DNA of 64,000 bases from Halobacteria archaeon HArc-gm2 (GTDB lineage Archaea; Halobacteriota; Halobacteria; Halobacteriales; Haloarculaceae): positions 372,001 through 436,000 of the forward strand of contig JAOPKE010000003.1 in assembly GCA_025517465.1 (NCBI GenBank), written 5' to 3'. The notes beneath the pieces are model-generated. The model saw nothing but the letters and a program-made list of their open reading frames with translations. It was not told the DNA's origin and made no database searches. The position numbers were made by a program, and so were the translations under genes. This document shows, one piece after another, positions 35,186 to 44,476 of this stretch; position 1 is the first letter of the stretch, and each line of letters opens with the position of its first letter.

Positions 35186-36222
35186 GAGTCGTCGTCACGA
35201 TACAGCACGCGGGCCACGTCCACTTTTTCAAACACGCGATCGCGGCCCTCGAGGACGAAGGCCACGACGTGTTCGTCTTCGCCCGCGAGAACGCCATGTC
35301 GACCGCACTGCTCGAGCGCTGTGACATCGAGTACGAACTACTGGCCGGCGAGTCCGATTCGATCGTCTCGCTGGCGCGGGCCCAGTTCGTCTACGAGGCC
35401 CGGCTACTCGGTCGCGCACGCGAGATTCAGCCGGACGTGATGACGGCGGTCGGCGGGGTGGCCGTCTCCCACGTCGCCTCGCTCGTCGGCGCGCGGAGCG
35501 TCGTCTTCTACGACACCGAGCACGCCTCGATCATCCGGAACCTCTCCTTCCCGTTCGCGGACGTCATCTGCACCCCCGAGTGCTTCGAGGCGGACCTGGG
35601 CGACAACCACCACCGCTACCCGGGCTACCACGAACTCGCCTACCTCCACCCGGACCGGTTCACGCCGGACCCGGACGTGCGCGAGGCCGTCGACGTCGCG
35701 CCCGACGACCAGCTCGTCGTCCTCCGGCTCGGCGACTGGGGAGCGTCCCACGACGTCGGCGAGGGCGGCTTCGACGACCACCGGTCCGTCGTCGAGCGAC
35801 TGGAGGCCGCCGGGGCGACGGTCCGCATCACCGCCGAGGGGGACCTCGACGACGACCTGACGGACTACGAGCTATCGGTCCAGCCCGAACGCCTCCACGA
35901 CCTGCTCGCCGCCGCCGACCTCTACGTCGGCGAGGGCGCGACGACCGCGGCCGAATGCGCCGTCCTCGGAACGCCGGCCATCTACGTGAACTCGCTCCCG
36001 CTCGGCTACCTCACCGAACTCGAAGCGGAGTACGGACTCGTCCACGCGTTCACCGACGACGACCGACACGTCCGTGCGGTCAATCGGGCCACGGCGATTC
36101 TGCGGGAAGGCGGAGAAGGCGAGCCGTGGCAGCGCCGGCGCGAGCGCCTGCTCGCCGACAAGTGCGACGTGACGGACGTCGTTCTGGACCAGATCGGTAC
36201 CGCGGCACCAGTCGAACCATGA
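35182..36222 (+). CDS. DUF354 protein (MurG-like glycosyltransferase/epimerase fold)
   Basis: The 346-residue protein starts MRVVVTIQHAGHVHFFKHAI, diagnostic of the archaeal DUF354 family. Other features are TAVGGVAVSHVASLVGARSV, FYDTEHASIIRNLSFPFADV, and a C-terminal Rossmann half with YVGEGATTAAECAVLGTPAI, the nucleotide-sugar-binding loop of GT-B enzymes. It overlaps the GT2 stop (ATGA) and the next gene's start, so the operon is translationally coupled. By fold it is a GT-B transferase or UDP-GlcNAc-2-epimerase-like protein. Exact reaction unknown. Confidence 0.82.
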   Translation: MRVVVTIQHAGHVHFFKHAIAALEDEGHDVFVFARENAMSTALLERCDIEYELLAGESDSIVSLARAQFVYEARLLGRAREIQPDVMTAVGGVAVSHVASLVGARSVVFYDTEHASIIRNLSFPFADVICTPECFEADLGDNHHRYPGYHELAYLHPDRFTPDPDVREAVDVAPDDQLVVLRLGDWGASHDVGEGGFDDHRSVVERLEAAGATVRITAEGDLDDDLTDYELSVQPERLHDLLAAADLYVGEGATTAAECAVLGTPAIYVNSLPLGYLTELEAEYGLVHAFTDDDRHVRAVNRATAILREGGEGEPWQRRRERLLADKCDVTDVVLDQIGTAAPVEP

Positions 36223-37181
36223 AGGTGCTACAGCTGACGACGACGCCGCGATCGTTCTTCGAGAACCAGGTGACAGCGCTCGAACGACAGGGAGTCAACT
36301 GCACGACGCTGGCCATTCCCGGCAGCCATCGCCCGGACTCGCCGCGAAGCGTCGGCGACTACCTGAAGTACGCGCCCGCGGTCCTCGGCCACTCGCTCGA
36401 CGGATACGACGTCGTCCACGCCAACTACGGACTGACACTCCCGTTCGCGCTCGCGCAACCGACGCGTCCCGTCGTGTGCACGCTCTGGGGGACCGACCTG
36501 ATGAGCGACCGCCGGTGGCTCACGGCACTCAGTCGGTTCGGTGCTCGGCGCGCCGACGGGGTCGTGGTGCCCAGCGACGCGATGGCGGGCGAGCTATCCG
36601 TCAACAACGCCGTCGTCCCGTTCGGCATCGACGCGGATATGTTCCGACCGATTCCCAGGGACGAAGCCCGTGAGCGCGTCGGGTGGGACCTCGACGGAAC
36701 CTACGTCCTCTTCCCGTACGAGTCGACGCGCCCGGAGAAGGACTACCCGCGGGCCAGGCGGATCGTAGAAGGGTGCACCGCGGACGCGGAGTTGAAGCAG
36801 GTCAGCGGCGTCGACTACGAGGAGATGCCATACTACATGAACGCGAGCGACGCCCTGCTCGTCACCTCGCGACGCGAGAGCGGCCCGATGGTGGTCAAGG
36901 AGGCGGCGGCCTGTAACGTCCCCGTCGTCTCGACCGACGTGGGGTTCGTCGAGCGAACGCTCACCGACGTCGACAACTCGTTCGTCGCCGACTCGGACGC
37001 GGCGCTCACTTCCTCCCTCGACGACGTACTCGCGAGCGACGCGCGCTCGAACGGCCGTGAGGTGCTCGACGGACTCGGCCTCGACGCCATGGGCGAGCAG
37101 TTGCTCGGTGTCTACGAGCGAGTGCTCGACGAGCGAGGGGAACGGGCCTCGCTGCCGTCACCGCGATCGGTCACGCGGTAG
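36219..37181 (+). CDS. Glycosyltransferase family 4-like
   Basis: The 320-residue protein starts MKVLQLTTTPRSFFENQVTA at an ATG overlapping the DUF354 stop. GT-B layout: an N-terminal domain with VVHANYGLTLPFALAQPTRP and LWGTDLM, a linker NNAVVPFGIDADMFRP typical of GT4 ('vi.nGvD...F'), and a C-terminal donor domain (YVLFPYESTRPEKDYPRARR) with the E-x7-E motif in ESGPMVVKEAAACNVPVVST. It probably uses a nucleotide sugar to extend a lipid-linked glycan. It is the last gene of the operon beginning at 32990, convergent with the beta-helix gene 24 nt downstream. Confidence 0.85.
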   Translation: MKVLQLTTTPRSFFENQVTALERQGVNCTTLAIPGSHRPDSPRSVGDYLKYAPAVLGHSLDGYDVVHANYGLTLPFALAQPTRPVVCTLWGTDLMSDRRWLTALSRFGARRADGVVVPSDAMAGELSVNNAVVPFGIDADMFRPIPRDEARERVGWDLDGTYVLFPYESTRPEKDYPRARRIVEGCTADAELKQVSGVDYEEMPYYMNASDALLVTSRRESGPMVVKEAAACNVPVVSTDVGFVERTLTDVDNSFVADSDAALTSSLDDVLASDARSNGREVLDGLGLDAMGEQLLGVYERVLDERGERASLPSPRSVTR

Positions 37182-37205
37182 CGGTGCGTCGGCGGGGAGC
37201 CGCTC

Positions 37206-38735
37206 TCAGTACTCGGTACCCGTCTCGACGACGTTCGTCGCTCCCCAGTCGCTGACGCCGTCCGGGAACGTATTGTTCTTGAGCCGGACGTCGTTGGCCG
37301 TGTCGTACAGCCGAATCGAGTTCACGTCGCGCGTGGAGTTGGAGTAACAGTCCTGGATCCAGACTTCGTCACCCTTGACAGTTATGCCGCGACCAGACGT
37401 CTGGATGTCGCAGTCGTACACCAGGCTATCCTGGCCGAGCAACGCGATGCCGCGGCGTTGCTCGCCGGCCGTCTGGTCGATCGTGACCGAGCGAAACGAC
37501 GCGTTGTTGCGTTCACACCGTATCGCGTGGCGCATCAGATTACCCTCAGCGTCGCCGGTGATAGAGACGTTCTCGACGCCAATTTCGCCGGCGTCGTCGC
37601 CTTCGGCCAGGATGGCACAGTTGCTGTCGTTCATCTCGAACTCGGTGTTGACGATGTAGGTCGGCCCGGCACTGGGATTGATCTCGACACCCAGGAACGC
37701 CGGCGTCTCCATTCGTATCGACGAGTTCTTGATGGTCGTCCCGTCGACGTCGTTCTGAACGTGGATCGCTTCGCCGTGGGGCTGGTCCATCTCGATAGTG
37801 ACGCCGTCCACGATGTGCCAGTCGCCGTACTCCAGCCGGATCCCCTCCTGGTTGATGTCCCAGGGCTGATCGTCGACGAAGACCGTCGCGTTCCTGACGT
37901 CACCCCGGCTCGCACCGATACGGATCGACGCGGTTCCGCTATTGTAGTAGCGGCCGCCTTCGACGATGACGCGACCCGTTCCGCCCGACGCGTAGAGCCC
38001 GTTGTCCGGAAACGCGCCGAGTTCGCAGTCTACGAACCGTATCGTTCCCGCGTGGCCCTGGTTACAGAGGATGCCGTTCGGGCCGACGTACCCGTCCCCG
38101 GGCGAGTTCTCGACGAGTGTCCCGCCACCGTGTGCGCGGAAGTCCTTGACGAGCCCGTCGCCGTCGGGGTCCGTGACGACGAACAGTCCGGGCCCCCACG
38201 TCCCGCTGTCGTGTCGCCCGACGACGTTGATATTGCGGACTTCCAGGGTGTCCGAGGCGTACGTCTCGAACGCGCGGATACCGGTGTCCTCGGCCGTCTG
38301 GTCGACGGTGAAGTGTCCGATGCGGAGGTGCTTCCCGGGAGCGTAGTGCGTTCCGAGGCGGAAGAGCCGGTACTGCGGCCCCTCGAAGTCGTACCAGTTC
38401 GCCGGTACCAGTGTGGCGTCGTTCCCCCGGAGGCCCAGGTTGTCGAAGTCCGTGAAGCGGACCTGTTCGTCCATGTAGTACCGGCCCGGCGGGAACTGGA
38501 GCAGCGTGTCGTCCTCGATGACGTCCCTGATGACTGGCGTGATGGACTCGTTGCCCTCGTTGTCCGCTCCGGCGTCTACCACGTCGACGACGGATCCGTA
38601 GTGGTCGGTGCTGACGTCGGCTGCGGCGGTCCCCGTCGTCGCCACCGACGCCGCTGCCGTGGCAGTCACCCCACCTGCGAGCGACGTTAGATACTTCCGT
38701 CTGCGAATCCCCCGTGTTGCCTCCTGCTTTGCCAT
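37206..38735 (-). CDS. Tat-exported right-handed beta-helix protein A
   Basis: The 509-residue protein starts MAKQEATRGIRRRKYLTSLA with a twin-arginine motif RRRKYLT and an Ala/Thr/Val-rich hydrophobic stretch. The mature part has an N-cap like pectate lyases (VVDVVDAGADNEGNES; LLQFPPGRYYMDEQVRFTDF) and then short repeated turns (NVVGRHDSG, DCELGAFPDNGLYASGGTGR, IEMDQPHGEAIHVQND). Catalytic residues of a specific lyase family are not evident. The paralog at 48315-49880 shares long near-identical stretches. It probably binds or cleaves surface polysaccharide. The TATA (38759-38769) is 29 nt upstream. Confidence 0.8.
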   Translation of the reverse strand: MAKQEATRGIRRRKYLTSLAGGVTATAAASVATTGTAAADVSTDHYGSVVDVVDAGADNEGNESITPVIRDVIEDDTLLQFPPGRYYMDEQVRFTDFDNLGLRGNDATLVPANWYDFEGPQYRLFRLGTHYAPGKHLRIGHFTVDQTAEDTGIRAFETYASDTLEVRNINVVGRHDSGTWGPGLFVVTDPDGDGLVKDFRAHGGGTLVENSPGDGYVGPNGILCNQGHAGTIRFVDCELGAFPDNGLYASGGTGRVIVEGGRYYNSGTASIRIGASRGDVRNATVFVDDQPWDINQEGIRLEYGDWHIVDGVTIEMDQPHGEAIHVQNDVDGTTIKNSSIRMETPAFLGVEINPSAGPTYIVNTEFEMNDSNCAILAEGDDAGEIGVENVSITGDAEGNLMRHAIRCERNNASFRSVTIDQTAGEQRRGIALLGQDSLVYDCDIQTSGRGITVKGDEVWIQDCYSNSTRDVNSIRLYDTANDVRLKNNTFPDGVSDWGATNVVETGTEY

Positions 38736-39738
38736 AGTTGAAGCTAACCCCCTGGGGCATATACTATACGGGCCGTAGTCGGAGATATTTCGATATTAAG
38801 TTCTGGAAAGGCCGGCTATCGAGTCGGCGAGAAGTCGCTGGTCCGGTGGGACTGGTCGTCTGCGTGAGAGCGAATCGGCGACAGTCCAGATTCCAGCCGC
38901 TTCGAAACGCGTTCCGTGACTGTCGATCCATCCGACACACCGGTGCGTACACGAGTCACGGGCCCAATCAGAACCCAGTGCCTCGGGAGCGGCCGTTCAC
39001 ACTGACGGGCCCCCTTTCCCGGCTCATCTTGGGTTGGCGGGATCCCGTGTCGACCACGGTCTCGCTACACACGGGCTGCGGTGGCCGCCGAGACTGCGCG
39101 CGAAATTCACCCGTGAGCACACAACTCGTCGAGCGCGTCGCCCCGGTCGGCCACGGTGACGACAGTGTCAGTATATTCGATCGATCCCCGAGAAATCGTC
39201 CTCGTCGCTGTTCGTCTCACGACGGACCCAATCGAACGCCGCCCAGTCGGAGCCGAACGTCGCCCCGTCGTTCGTCGAACTCGCCGACGAGGGTCGAAGC
39301 TGCGCGCAGCGTCCGAGGAACGTGCACGAATGGCCCGTATTCGTTCAGTGAGCGGAATCGGAGCGTGTTTAGCAATGTCATAAGCCCGCAATCGGCCGCC
39401 GGAGAGCGGTCCCGTCGCCGACCCGAACGGGTGGTTAGCAGCTGTGTAGTAAGGGAAACGCAGAGCGTGAATCCCGTATCCCCAGCCGCGCCCATGACGA
39501 AGACGACACGACGGTCGTCACGGTCGTCCAGGCGTGGTGCACCAGCGGGCCCAACTGCCTCGACGATCTGTCGTCTCTCTCGTCTGAGGACGTACGCCCG
39601 ATGGCGAACACGGAGGAGACTTCCACGTGAACAAGGATCATCTGCGACCGACGACGCGCATCGACGGGCCAACCCAGCTGCGGTCGGTTCAGGGACCAGC
39701 GCACCGACTGGCAAGACGCGGTCGCTGGAGGGGCACCG
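38736..39738. other. 1-kb stretch with possible gene remnants
   Basis: No intact gene is convincing. Fragments with haloarchaeal codon character appear in changing frames. On the minus strand near 39170-39290 there is a fragment reading ATFGSDWAAFDWVRRETNSD. On the plus strand near 39490-39560 another reads HDEDDTTVVTVVQAWCTSG and then stops at 39628-39630, with a frame-shifted continuation GGDFHVNKDHLRP. These may be remains of decayed genes. The promoter of the GT-C-like gene at 39739 must be here, but I see no clear TATA at the expected distance. Confidence 0.35.
38759..38769 (-). promoter_or_regulatory. TATA box of beta-helix gene A
   Basis: The minus-strand gtatagtatatg core is centred 29 nt before the ATG at 38735, consistent with a leaderless transcript. 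Confidence 0.55.
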
Positions 39739-41724
39739 ATGAGTAGCGCGCTCCGTCACCGGGTCGCGACGGCGCGATTCGACATCGTCGCCGCGGCCGT
39801 TGGACTCCTGATCGCACTCGCCCTGTTCCCGCTTCGCTTCTTCGCCTCGCAGATATACATCCGGACGATACCGATCGTCCTCGGCAGTTCGTGTATCATC
39901 TACCTGCTGGCGACGTATCGATCGTCCCCCCGCATTCAGGAGTTGCCGACCCTCTCGAAGGGGTTCAGGCGAGCGCTCCCGTCACTGGTGTTTCTGTGCC
40001 TCGCCGTTCTCGTCGCGCTCGCGGTTCAGGACGGCCAGCGTTCGCCCCGGTTCCTGGTCGTCGCCGGACTGACCGGGACGCTGATCTTCCTGCAGATAGC
40101 GTTCGTTCGCTCCGAGGGGTTCAACAGGACGCGCGTGCTGGTACAGATCGTCGCACTGGCGGCCGTCGTCAGGTTCGCCGCGCTGTACACGACACCGGGA
40201 CTGATCGGGATCGACATCTGGACGCACATCACCGGGCTGGCGGGGGACGTCTTCGCTGCCGAATCCCTGGAAGCGATCAGCGACAACAAACACTACACCT
40301 CACCGCTGTACCACCTGCTCGTCGTCGCGACGGCGCTACTCGGAGACGTCTCGCTTCGCCTCGGCCTCTACCTGTCACTCGGAGTCGTGATGCCGGTCTC
40401 CGTGCTCCTCGTCTTCGCGTCGGCGAACCTGCTCGTCGACGAGCGGTGGGCCGCCTTCGCCGCGATGCTGTACTCCGTGGGCGATTACGTCATCGAGTGG
40501 GGGATCCACCTCATCCCGACGAGCATGGGGCTGGTGCTGTTTCTCGGGCTCTGTTACTGGCTCGTCCGGACGATGCGGACGGGTCAGGACAGAGTCGCAC
40601 TGTCGTTCATGTTCGTCCTCAGCATCGCCATCATCCTGACCCACCAGGTGTCCTCGTTCATCACGCTCGTGATGCTCGGCGGCGCGTTCCTCGCGTACCT
40701 CTTCATGGGACTGGACGTGTTCCGGCCCTCTATCCTCGACCCAGACGTGTTCCGCATCAACCAGCCGGTCAACATCGCCGGCCTCATCGCGTTCGACCTC
40801 GGCTTCAGTACGTTCCTCTGGTCGATGACCCCCTACAAGGGAGATACGTTCCTCCTGACGCTCCTGAGCTACCTCCGGCAGACGCTGATCTCGAGCGCGG
40901 GCGTGTTGAACCTCGCTGGCCCGAGCTCCGCGGACGGCGCAGCCTCCGAGGGTGCCGACCCGACGCTGATCGACATCCTCGTTCCGTACATCGACACGCT
41001 CGGCTTCCTGCTCCTCCTCTTCGGGACCTTCCTCGGCTGTCTCTACGTCGTCAACCGAACGCGGGCCCGCCAGTCGACGTTCACGCTGCTGTTCAGCGCG
41101 GCTATCATGCTCGTGTTCGTCCTCGGACTCCCCATGTTCGGCATCCGGAGCTTCATCCCCCAGCGCTGGTTCGCGTTCCTCTACCTCCCGCTCGTCCTGC
41201 TGACCGTCATCGGCCTCCGCCACCTCGAACTATCTCTCAATCGACGCATCGTCGTCGTCGTCCTGCTTCTCTTCGCGGCCGCGTTTCCGACGGTGATGAT
41301 GGTGTCGGCGAACGGGACGGTCGACAACCCGGTGTTCGAGGGACAGGGTGCACAGCTCGCCTACAATCAGCAGGAACTGGCCGCCGTCGACACCATCGGG
41401 CGGATCACCGGATCGCCGGACAGCGCGAACATCCTCCCGGAACAGCTGCTCTACACTGACCACCCCTACCAGACGGTGTTGAATCGAAACGAGGCGTATC
41501 CGTCCCGGACTGCCGGGATCAACGGGACCGATCCGGTCGACCACGAGATGGTCGTCTACCGGCAGGAGCAAGCGAGAGACACGACGTTCTTCGAGAACAG
41601 TCAGGGGTTCGGCGTGAGTCGTGACGTCAACGAATCCGCGGTCTGTCGCCCGGAGATGGCCGTCGTCTACACCAACGACGAAGTCCGCATGTGCACGCAA
41701 CCGCCAGCGGCGACGACGACGTAA
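39739..41724 (+). CDS. Polytopic membrane protein, GT-C glycosyltransferase-like
   Basis: The 661-residue protein has about 12-14 TM helices in the first 520 residues and an extracellular C-terminal domain (about 535-661) containing several N-x-S/T sequons. The first large loop holds LIGIDIWTHITGLAGDVF, in the place where GT-C enzymes carry an acidic catalytic motif. YTSPLYHLLVVATALLGD follows, similar in style to PMT/AglB-like and DUF2206-type proteins (DxH loop and helix). A lipid-linked sugar transferase or polymerase role is likely in this cluster but not proven. It is transcribed away from beta-helix gene A. Confidence 0.65.
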   Translation: MSSALRHRVATARFDIVAAAVGLLIALALFPLRFFASQIYIRTIPIVLGSSCIIYLLATYRSSPRIQELPTLSKGFRRALPSLVFLCLAVLVALAVQDGQRSPRFLVVAGLTGTLIFLQIAFVRSEGFNRTRVLVQIVALAAVVRFAALYTTPGLIGIDIWTHITGLAGDVFAAESLEAISDNKHYTSPLYHLLVVATALLGDVSLRLGLYLSLGVVMPVSVLLVFASANLLVDERWAAFAAMLYSVGDYVIEWGIHLIPTSMGLVLFLGLCYWLVRTMRTGQDRVALSFMFVLSIAIILTHQVSSFITLVMLGGAFLAYLFMGLDVFRPSILDPDVFRINQPVNIAGLIAFDLGFSTFLWSMTPYKGDTFLLTLLSYLRQTLISSAGVLNLAGPSSADGAASEGADPTLIDILVPYIDTLGFLLLLFGTFLGCLYVVNRTRARQSTFTLLFSAAIMLVFVLGLPMFGIRSFIPQRWFAFLYLPLVLLTVIGLRHLELSLNRRIVVVVLLLFAAAFPTVMMVSANGTVDNPVFEGQGAQLAYNQQELAAVDTIGRITGSPDSANILPEQLLYTDHPYQTVLNRNEAYPSRTAGINGTDPVDHEMVVYRQEQARDTTFFENSQGFGVSRDVNESAVCRPEMAVVYTNDEVRMCTQPPAATTT

Positions 41725-41734
41725 GAACGGTTCG

Positions 41735-42304
41735 TCACCGAAGGTCCGTGACGGCACCCCTGGACGGCACGCCCGGACAGCCGTCCCGGAACCATATCCA
41801 GGCAGTGAACGACAGCAACAGGAGCTCCAGCGACAGGAACGCCAGCCCGCGGTCCGTCGTGAGGAAGAACAGGAACCGAAGCGCGTAGTACGCGACGTTG
41901 TCGAGGAAGCCGCTGCTCGCGGAGGGGGCCGCCTCGACGAGCGGCCAGAAGAACGGTCGAAGTTTGATCTGGCCGTCGAACACCGCCCCGTACACCGCGT
42001 CGGCGGGGAGGTGGGAGAGGTAGCCGACGACGAACGCCGCGCCGAGTTTCGGCCGTCCGACCCGACGAGTGAGGGCGACGACGACGGCCGAGAGCGCGAC
42101 GGCGGTGAACACCGAGTGGGCGACCGAGACGCCGCCCTGGAAAAGGTCCAGCAGCCACCCGAGCGGTTTGTCGACCAGGTCGGGGAACTGCGTCCCGAAC
42201 GCGACGACGACGAACGCCGCCGTCGTCGGCGGGTTACCGGACCAGTATCGCGTGAGGGCCGAGTAGAGGAGGTAGCCGACGGCGAGGTGTTCCCAGGGCC
42301 ACAT
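41735..42304 (-). CDS. YdjM/DUF457-like membrane-bound metal-dependent hydrolase
   Basis: The 189-residue protein starts MWPWEHLAVGYLLYSALTRY. Family hallmarks are the N-terminal His in an E/x-H-L motif, GTQFPDLVDKPLGWLL (D-x-x-D/K), VAHSVF, and GYLSHLPADAVYG (S-H-x-x-x-D), giving a cluster of His/Asp at the membrane face that would bind a divalent metal. It has four to five TM helices. The physiological substrate of YdjM-type proteins is unknown, probably a lipid. It lies 5 nt downstream of the DUF1616 gene stop/start boundary and is likely in its operon. Confidence 0.85.
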   Translation of the reverse strand: MWPWEHLAVGYLLYSALTRYWSGNPPTTAAFVVVAFGTQFPDLVDKPLGWLLDLFQGGVSVAHSVFTAVALSAVVVALTRRVGRPKLGAAFVVGYLSHLPADAVYGAVFDGQIKLRPFFWPLVEAAPSASSGFLDNVAYYALRFLFFLTTDRGLAFLSLELLLLSFTAWIWFRDGCPGVPSRGAVTDLR

Positions 42305-42309
42305 CCGAC

Positions 42310-43341
42310 TCAGGCACCCCCGGCGTCGGCGTCGGTCGTGACGTCGATCGGGAGCCTGAGGGACCGGTAAGCCGAATCGATAGCGGGATCCGCTGGCGGA
42401 CTGTCCTCGTACAGCAGGACGACGAGGCGGCGGTCGGTCCCGGTCCCGGTCGGTGAGACCGACAGCGGGAGGACCGTCCGCTCGCCGTGGTCGAGCGACA
42501 CCGTTCGCCGGTCGAGTTCCGCCTCGGAGCGCACCGACGCGTTCTCGCCGGCGCCGTCCACCCGCTGTTCGAGGACGACCAGGTGGTAGTCGACGGACCG
42601 CTGCTCGTGGTTCTCGATTCCGACGGGCAACGTCCGGGTCTGTCCGGGCGCGAACTGCGAGGGATACGTCGACTCCACGTCACCGGAGATGTTCTCGGTC
42701 TCGACGTAGAACTCGGTGAATCCCGCCGCCTTGGTCTCCTGTGGCGGATTCACCGCGGCGTAGCCGAGGCTCGTCGCGAACACCAGAATCGAAAGGCCGA
42801 GCGCGACGTCGAACATCGTCGAACGGGACTCGTTCCCCCACGACGCGGACGGGCCACCGGAGAACCGGAGTGCGGAGACGAGTCCCAGCGGTCGGGGAAC
42901 GTATCGCTCCGCTGGGTCGAGCCGAACCCGGCGTACCAGCGCCCCTAGCGTCCACAGCAGCGTCCAGCCGGCGACGCCGAACAGGATCGGGACGACGCTG
43001 ACGCCCCAGGGAGTGAAGTTCGCGATCAACGCGACCACCGCCACGACGACGACGCTCAGGAGGACCGAGAATGCGAATCGCTCGGCCCCGTCGACGCCGG
43101 ACTTCGTGGGCATCGGGTTCTCGAGCCCGCTCTCGTTCCGGTCGAAGGGATACGTCCGGTGAGTCCCTCCCTGCGGGAACAGGGTGGCGAGGAGCGTGTA
43201 GCCGGGAAAGAGCGTCACGAACGGGACGATCGCCGCCGCGCGTAACCAGCCAGTCGCCCCCTGTGAGACGAGCGTGACAGTGAAACAGGTCCAGAGTACG
43301 ACGAACGCCAGATCGAGAAACCAGCCGAACCTTCGGGTCAT
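42310..43341 (-). CDS. DUF1616 membrane protein
   Basis: The 343-residue protein has an N-terminal block of TM helices (AFVVLWTCFTVTLV; AAAIVPFVTLFPGYTLLATL; FSVLLSVVVVAVVALIAN; VVPILFGVAGWTLLWTLGAL), a further TM near residue 190 and an external beta-sandwich (SGDVESTYPSQFAPGQTRTL; ENHEQRSVDYHLVVLEQR). The LFPGYTLLA..FP signature is typical of DUF1616, common in archaeal polysaccharide/S-layer glycosylation loci. The function is unknown. The promoter cgttattatc (43367-43376) is 30 nt upstream of the ATG, so this gene and the hydrolase gene form a unit. Confidence 0.82.
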   Translation of the reverse strand: MTRRFGWFLDLAFVVLWTCFTVTLVSQGATGWLRAAAIVPFVTLFPGYTLLATLFPQGGTHRTYPFDRNESGLENPMPTKSGVDGAERFAFSVLLSVVVVAVVALIANFTPWGVSVVPILFGVAGWTLLWTLGALVRRVRLDPAERYVPRPLGLVSALRFSGGPSASWGNESRSTMFDVALGLSILVFATSLGYAAVNPPQETKAAGFTEFYVETENISGDVESTYPSQFAPGQTRTLPVGIENHEQRSVDYHLVVLEQRVDGAGENASVRSEAELDRRTVSLDHGERTVLPLSVSPTGTGTDRRLVVLLYEDSPPADPAIDSAYRSLRLPIDVTTDADAGGA

Positions 43342-43366
43342 CGGCCAAACCTCTGGACCGCACGAC

Positions 43367-43376
43367 CGTTATTATC
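43367..43376 (-). promoter_or_regulatory. TATA box of the DUF1616 gene
   Basis: The minus-strand gataataacg is centred 30 nt before the ATG at 43341. Confidence 0.5.
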
Positions 43377-43402
43377 TGTTGGTTAAGTCCGCGTGTCCCG
43401 GC

Positions 43403-44383
43403 TCATTCCAGGGATCTGACCGCCGTGACCACGCCGTACAGAACGGTGACCGCCACGAGTCCGACCACGACGGTCGCCGGGGTGGAGGTGCGATGTCGGA
43501 ACCCGGAGACGCCAGCCCAGGCGAGTCCCGGCCAGTGGCGCGCCGGGACGTCGGCTCGCAGGAGGTGGGCGCCGGCGGGCGCGAACTTCCCCTCCTCGAG
43601 GAAGCGCATCCCGAGCAGGAGTTCGTGAGCCTGCCGGACGCGGTAGCCCTGGGACTCGACCTCCCTGACGAGCGCGTCGTGCTTGGCCAGGTACTCCTCG
43701 TCCGCCCGGCGTATCGTCTCCGCCTCGGGCGTCGCCGTCTCGTAGCGAACCACCAGCGGTTCGTCAACGTAGGCCAGTTCCCCCTCCTGGATGACGCGCA
43801 ACAGGAACTCCGGGTCCTGGAACCGGTCGAGTTCCTCGTCGAAGCCGCCGATGCGGCGGGCGACCCCGGTCTCGACGAGCAGTGTCGACCCCGCACCGGA
43901 GTGGAGGTTGTCTGCGAGGATCTCGCCGGCCAGTTCCTTCCCGCCCTCCATGGGGACGTCGCCGTCGGCCCTGGCCAGCAGCGACGCCACTGCCCCGATG
44001 ACGCGACCGCCGAGGCCGGAATGCGAGCGCTCGGAGTCGCAGTACGCGGCGACGTAGTCGCTATCCCGAACGCGGTCGAGCTGACGCTCCAGCTTTCGGG
44101 GGTGCCACTCGTCGTCGGAGTCGAGGAAGGCGACGTACTCGCCCTCGGCCTCCCGGATGCCCGTGTTTCGCGCCGCGTTAGCCCCCTGGTTCGTCTCGTG
44201 TTCGACGACGCGCAGTCGCTCGTCGTCGTACGCTTCGAGGAGCGCGACCGTCCCGTCGGTCGACCCGTCGTCGACGACGAGCAGTTCCAGGTCCGCGACG
44301 GTCTGGTCGAGGACGCTCCCGACCGCCCGTGGCAACACGTCGGCCCGGTTGTACGTCGGAATGACGACGCTGACGGTAGTCAT
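43403..44383 (-). CDS. Glycosyltransferase family 2 with C-terminal membrane helix
   Basis: The 326-residue protein has the classic GT2 order: VSVVIPTYNRADVLPRAVGS, LLVVDDGSTDGTVALLEAYD, QGANAARNTGIREAEGEYVA and FLDSDDEWHPRKLERQL with the D-x-D metal site. An acceptor region with GGFDEELDRFQDPEFLLRV (ED-like catalytic element) follows, and a final TM helix (TPATVVVGLVAVTVLYGVV). It is likely a membrane-associated transferase acting on a lipid-linked acceptor. TATA-like ctagtaattc (about 44410-44420) is 31 nt upstream. It is the third gene between the flippase and DUF1616 genes on the minus strand. Confidence 0.9.
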   Translation of the reverse strand: MTTVSVVIPTYNRADVLPRAVGSVLDQTVADLELLVVDDGSTDGTVALLEAYDDERLRVVEHETNQGANAARNTGIREAEGEYVAFLDSDDEWHPRKLERQLDRVRDSDYVAAYCDSERSHSGLGGRVIGAVASLLARADGDVPMEGGKELAGEILADNLHSGAGSTLLVETGVARRIGGFDEELDRFQDPEFLLRVIQEGELAYVDEPLVVRYETATPEAETIRRADEEYLAKHDALVREVESQGYRVRQAHELLLGMRFLEEGKFAPAGAHLLRADVPARHWPGLAWAGVSGFRHRTSTPATVVVGLVAVTVLYGVVTAVRSLE

Positions 44384-44476
44384 AGTACACGAGATACCCC
44401 GCTCCTGAATTACTAGTCACCGGGTAAACGGCCAGGTGCCGGCGGGCCTGGGCTGGAGGCTACGGGTGCGGTCCGG

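Noticed and set aside
38738-39742. 334-codon plus-strand ORF upstream of the GT-C-like gene
   Set aside because: Arg/Ser/Thr-rich composition without domains, a start inside the beta-helix gene promoter, and an end overlapping the next start. It looks like a chance open frame.
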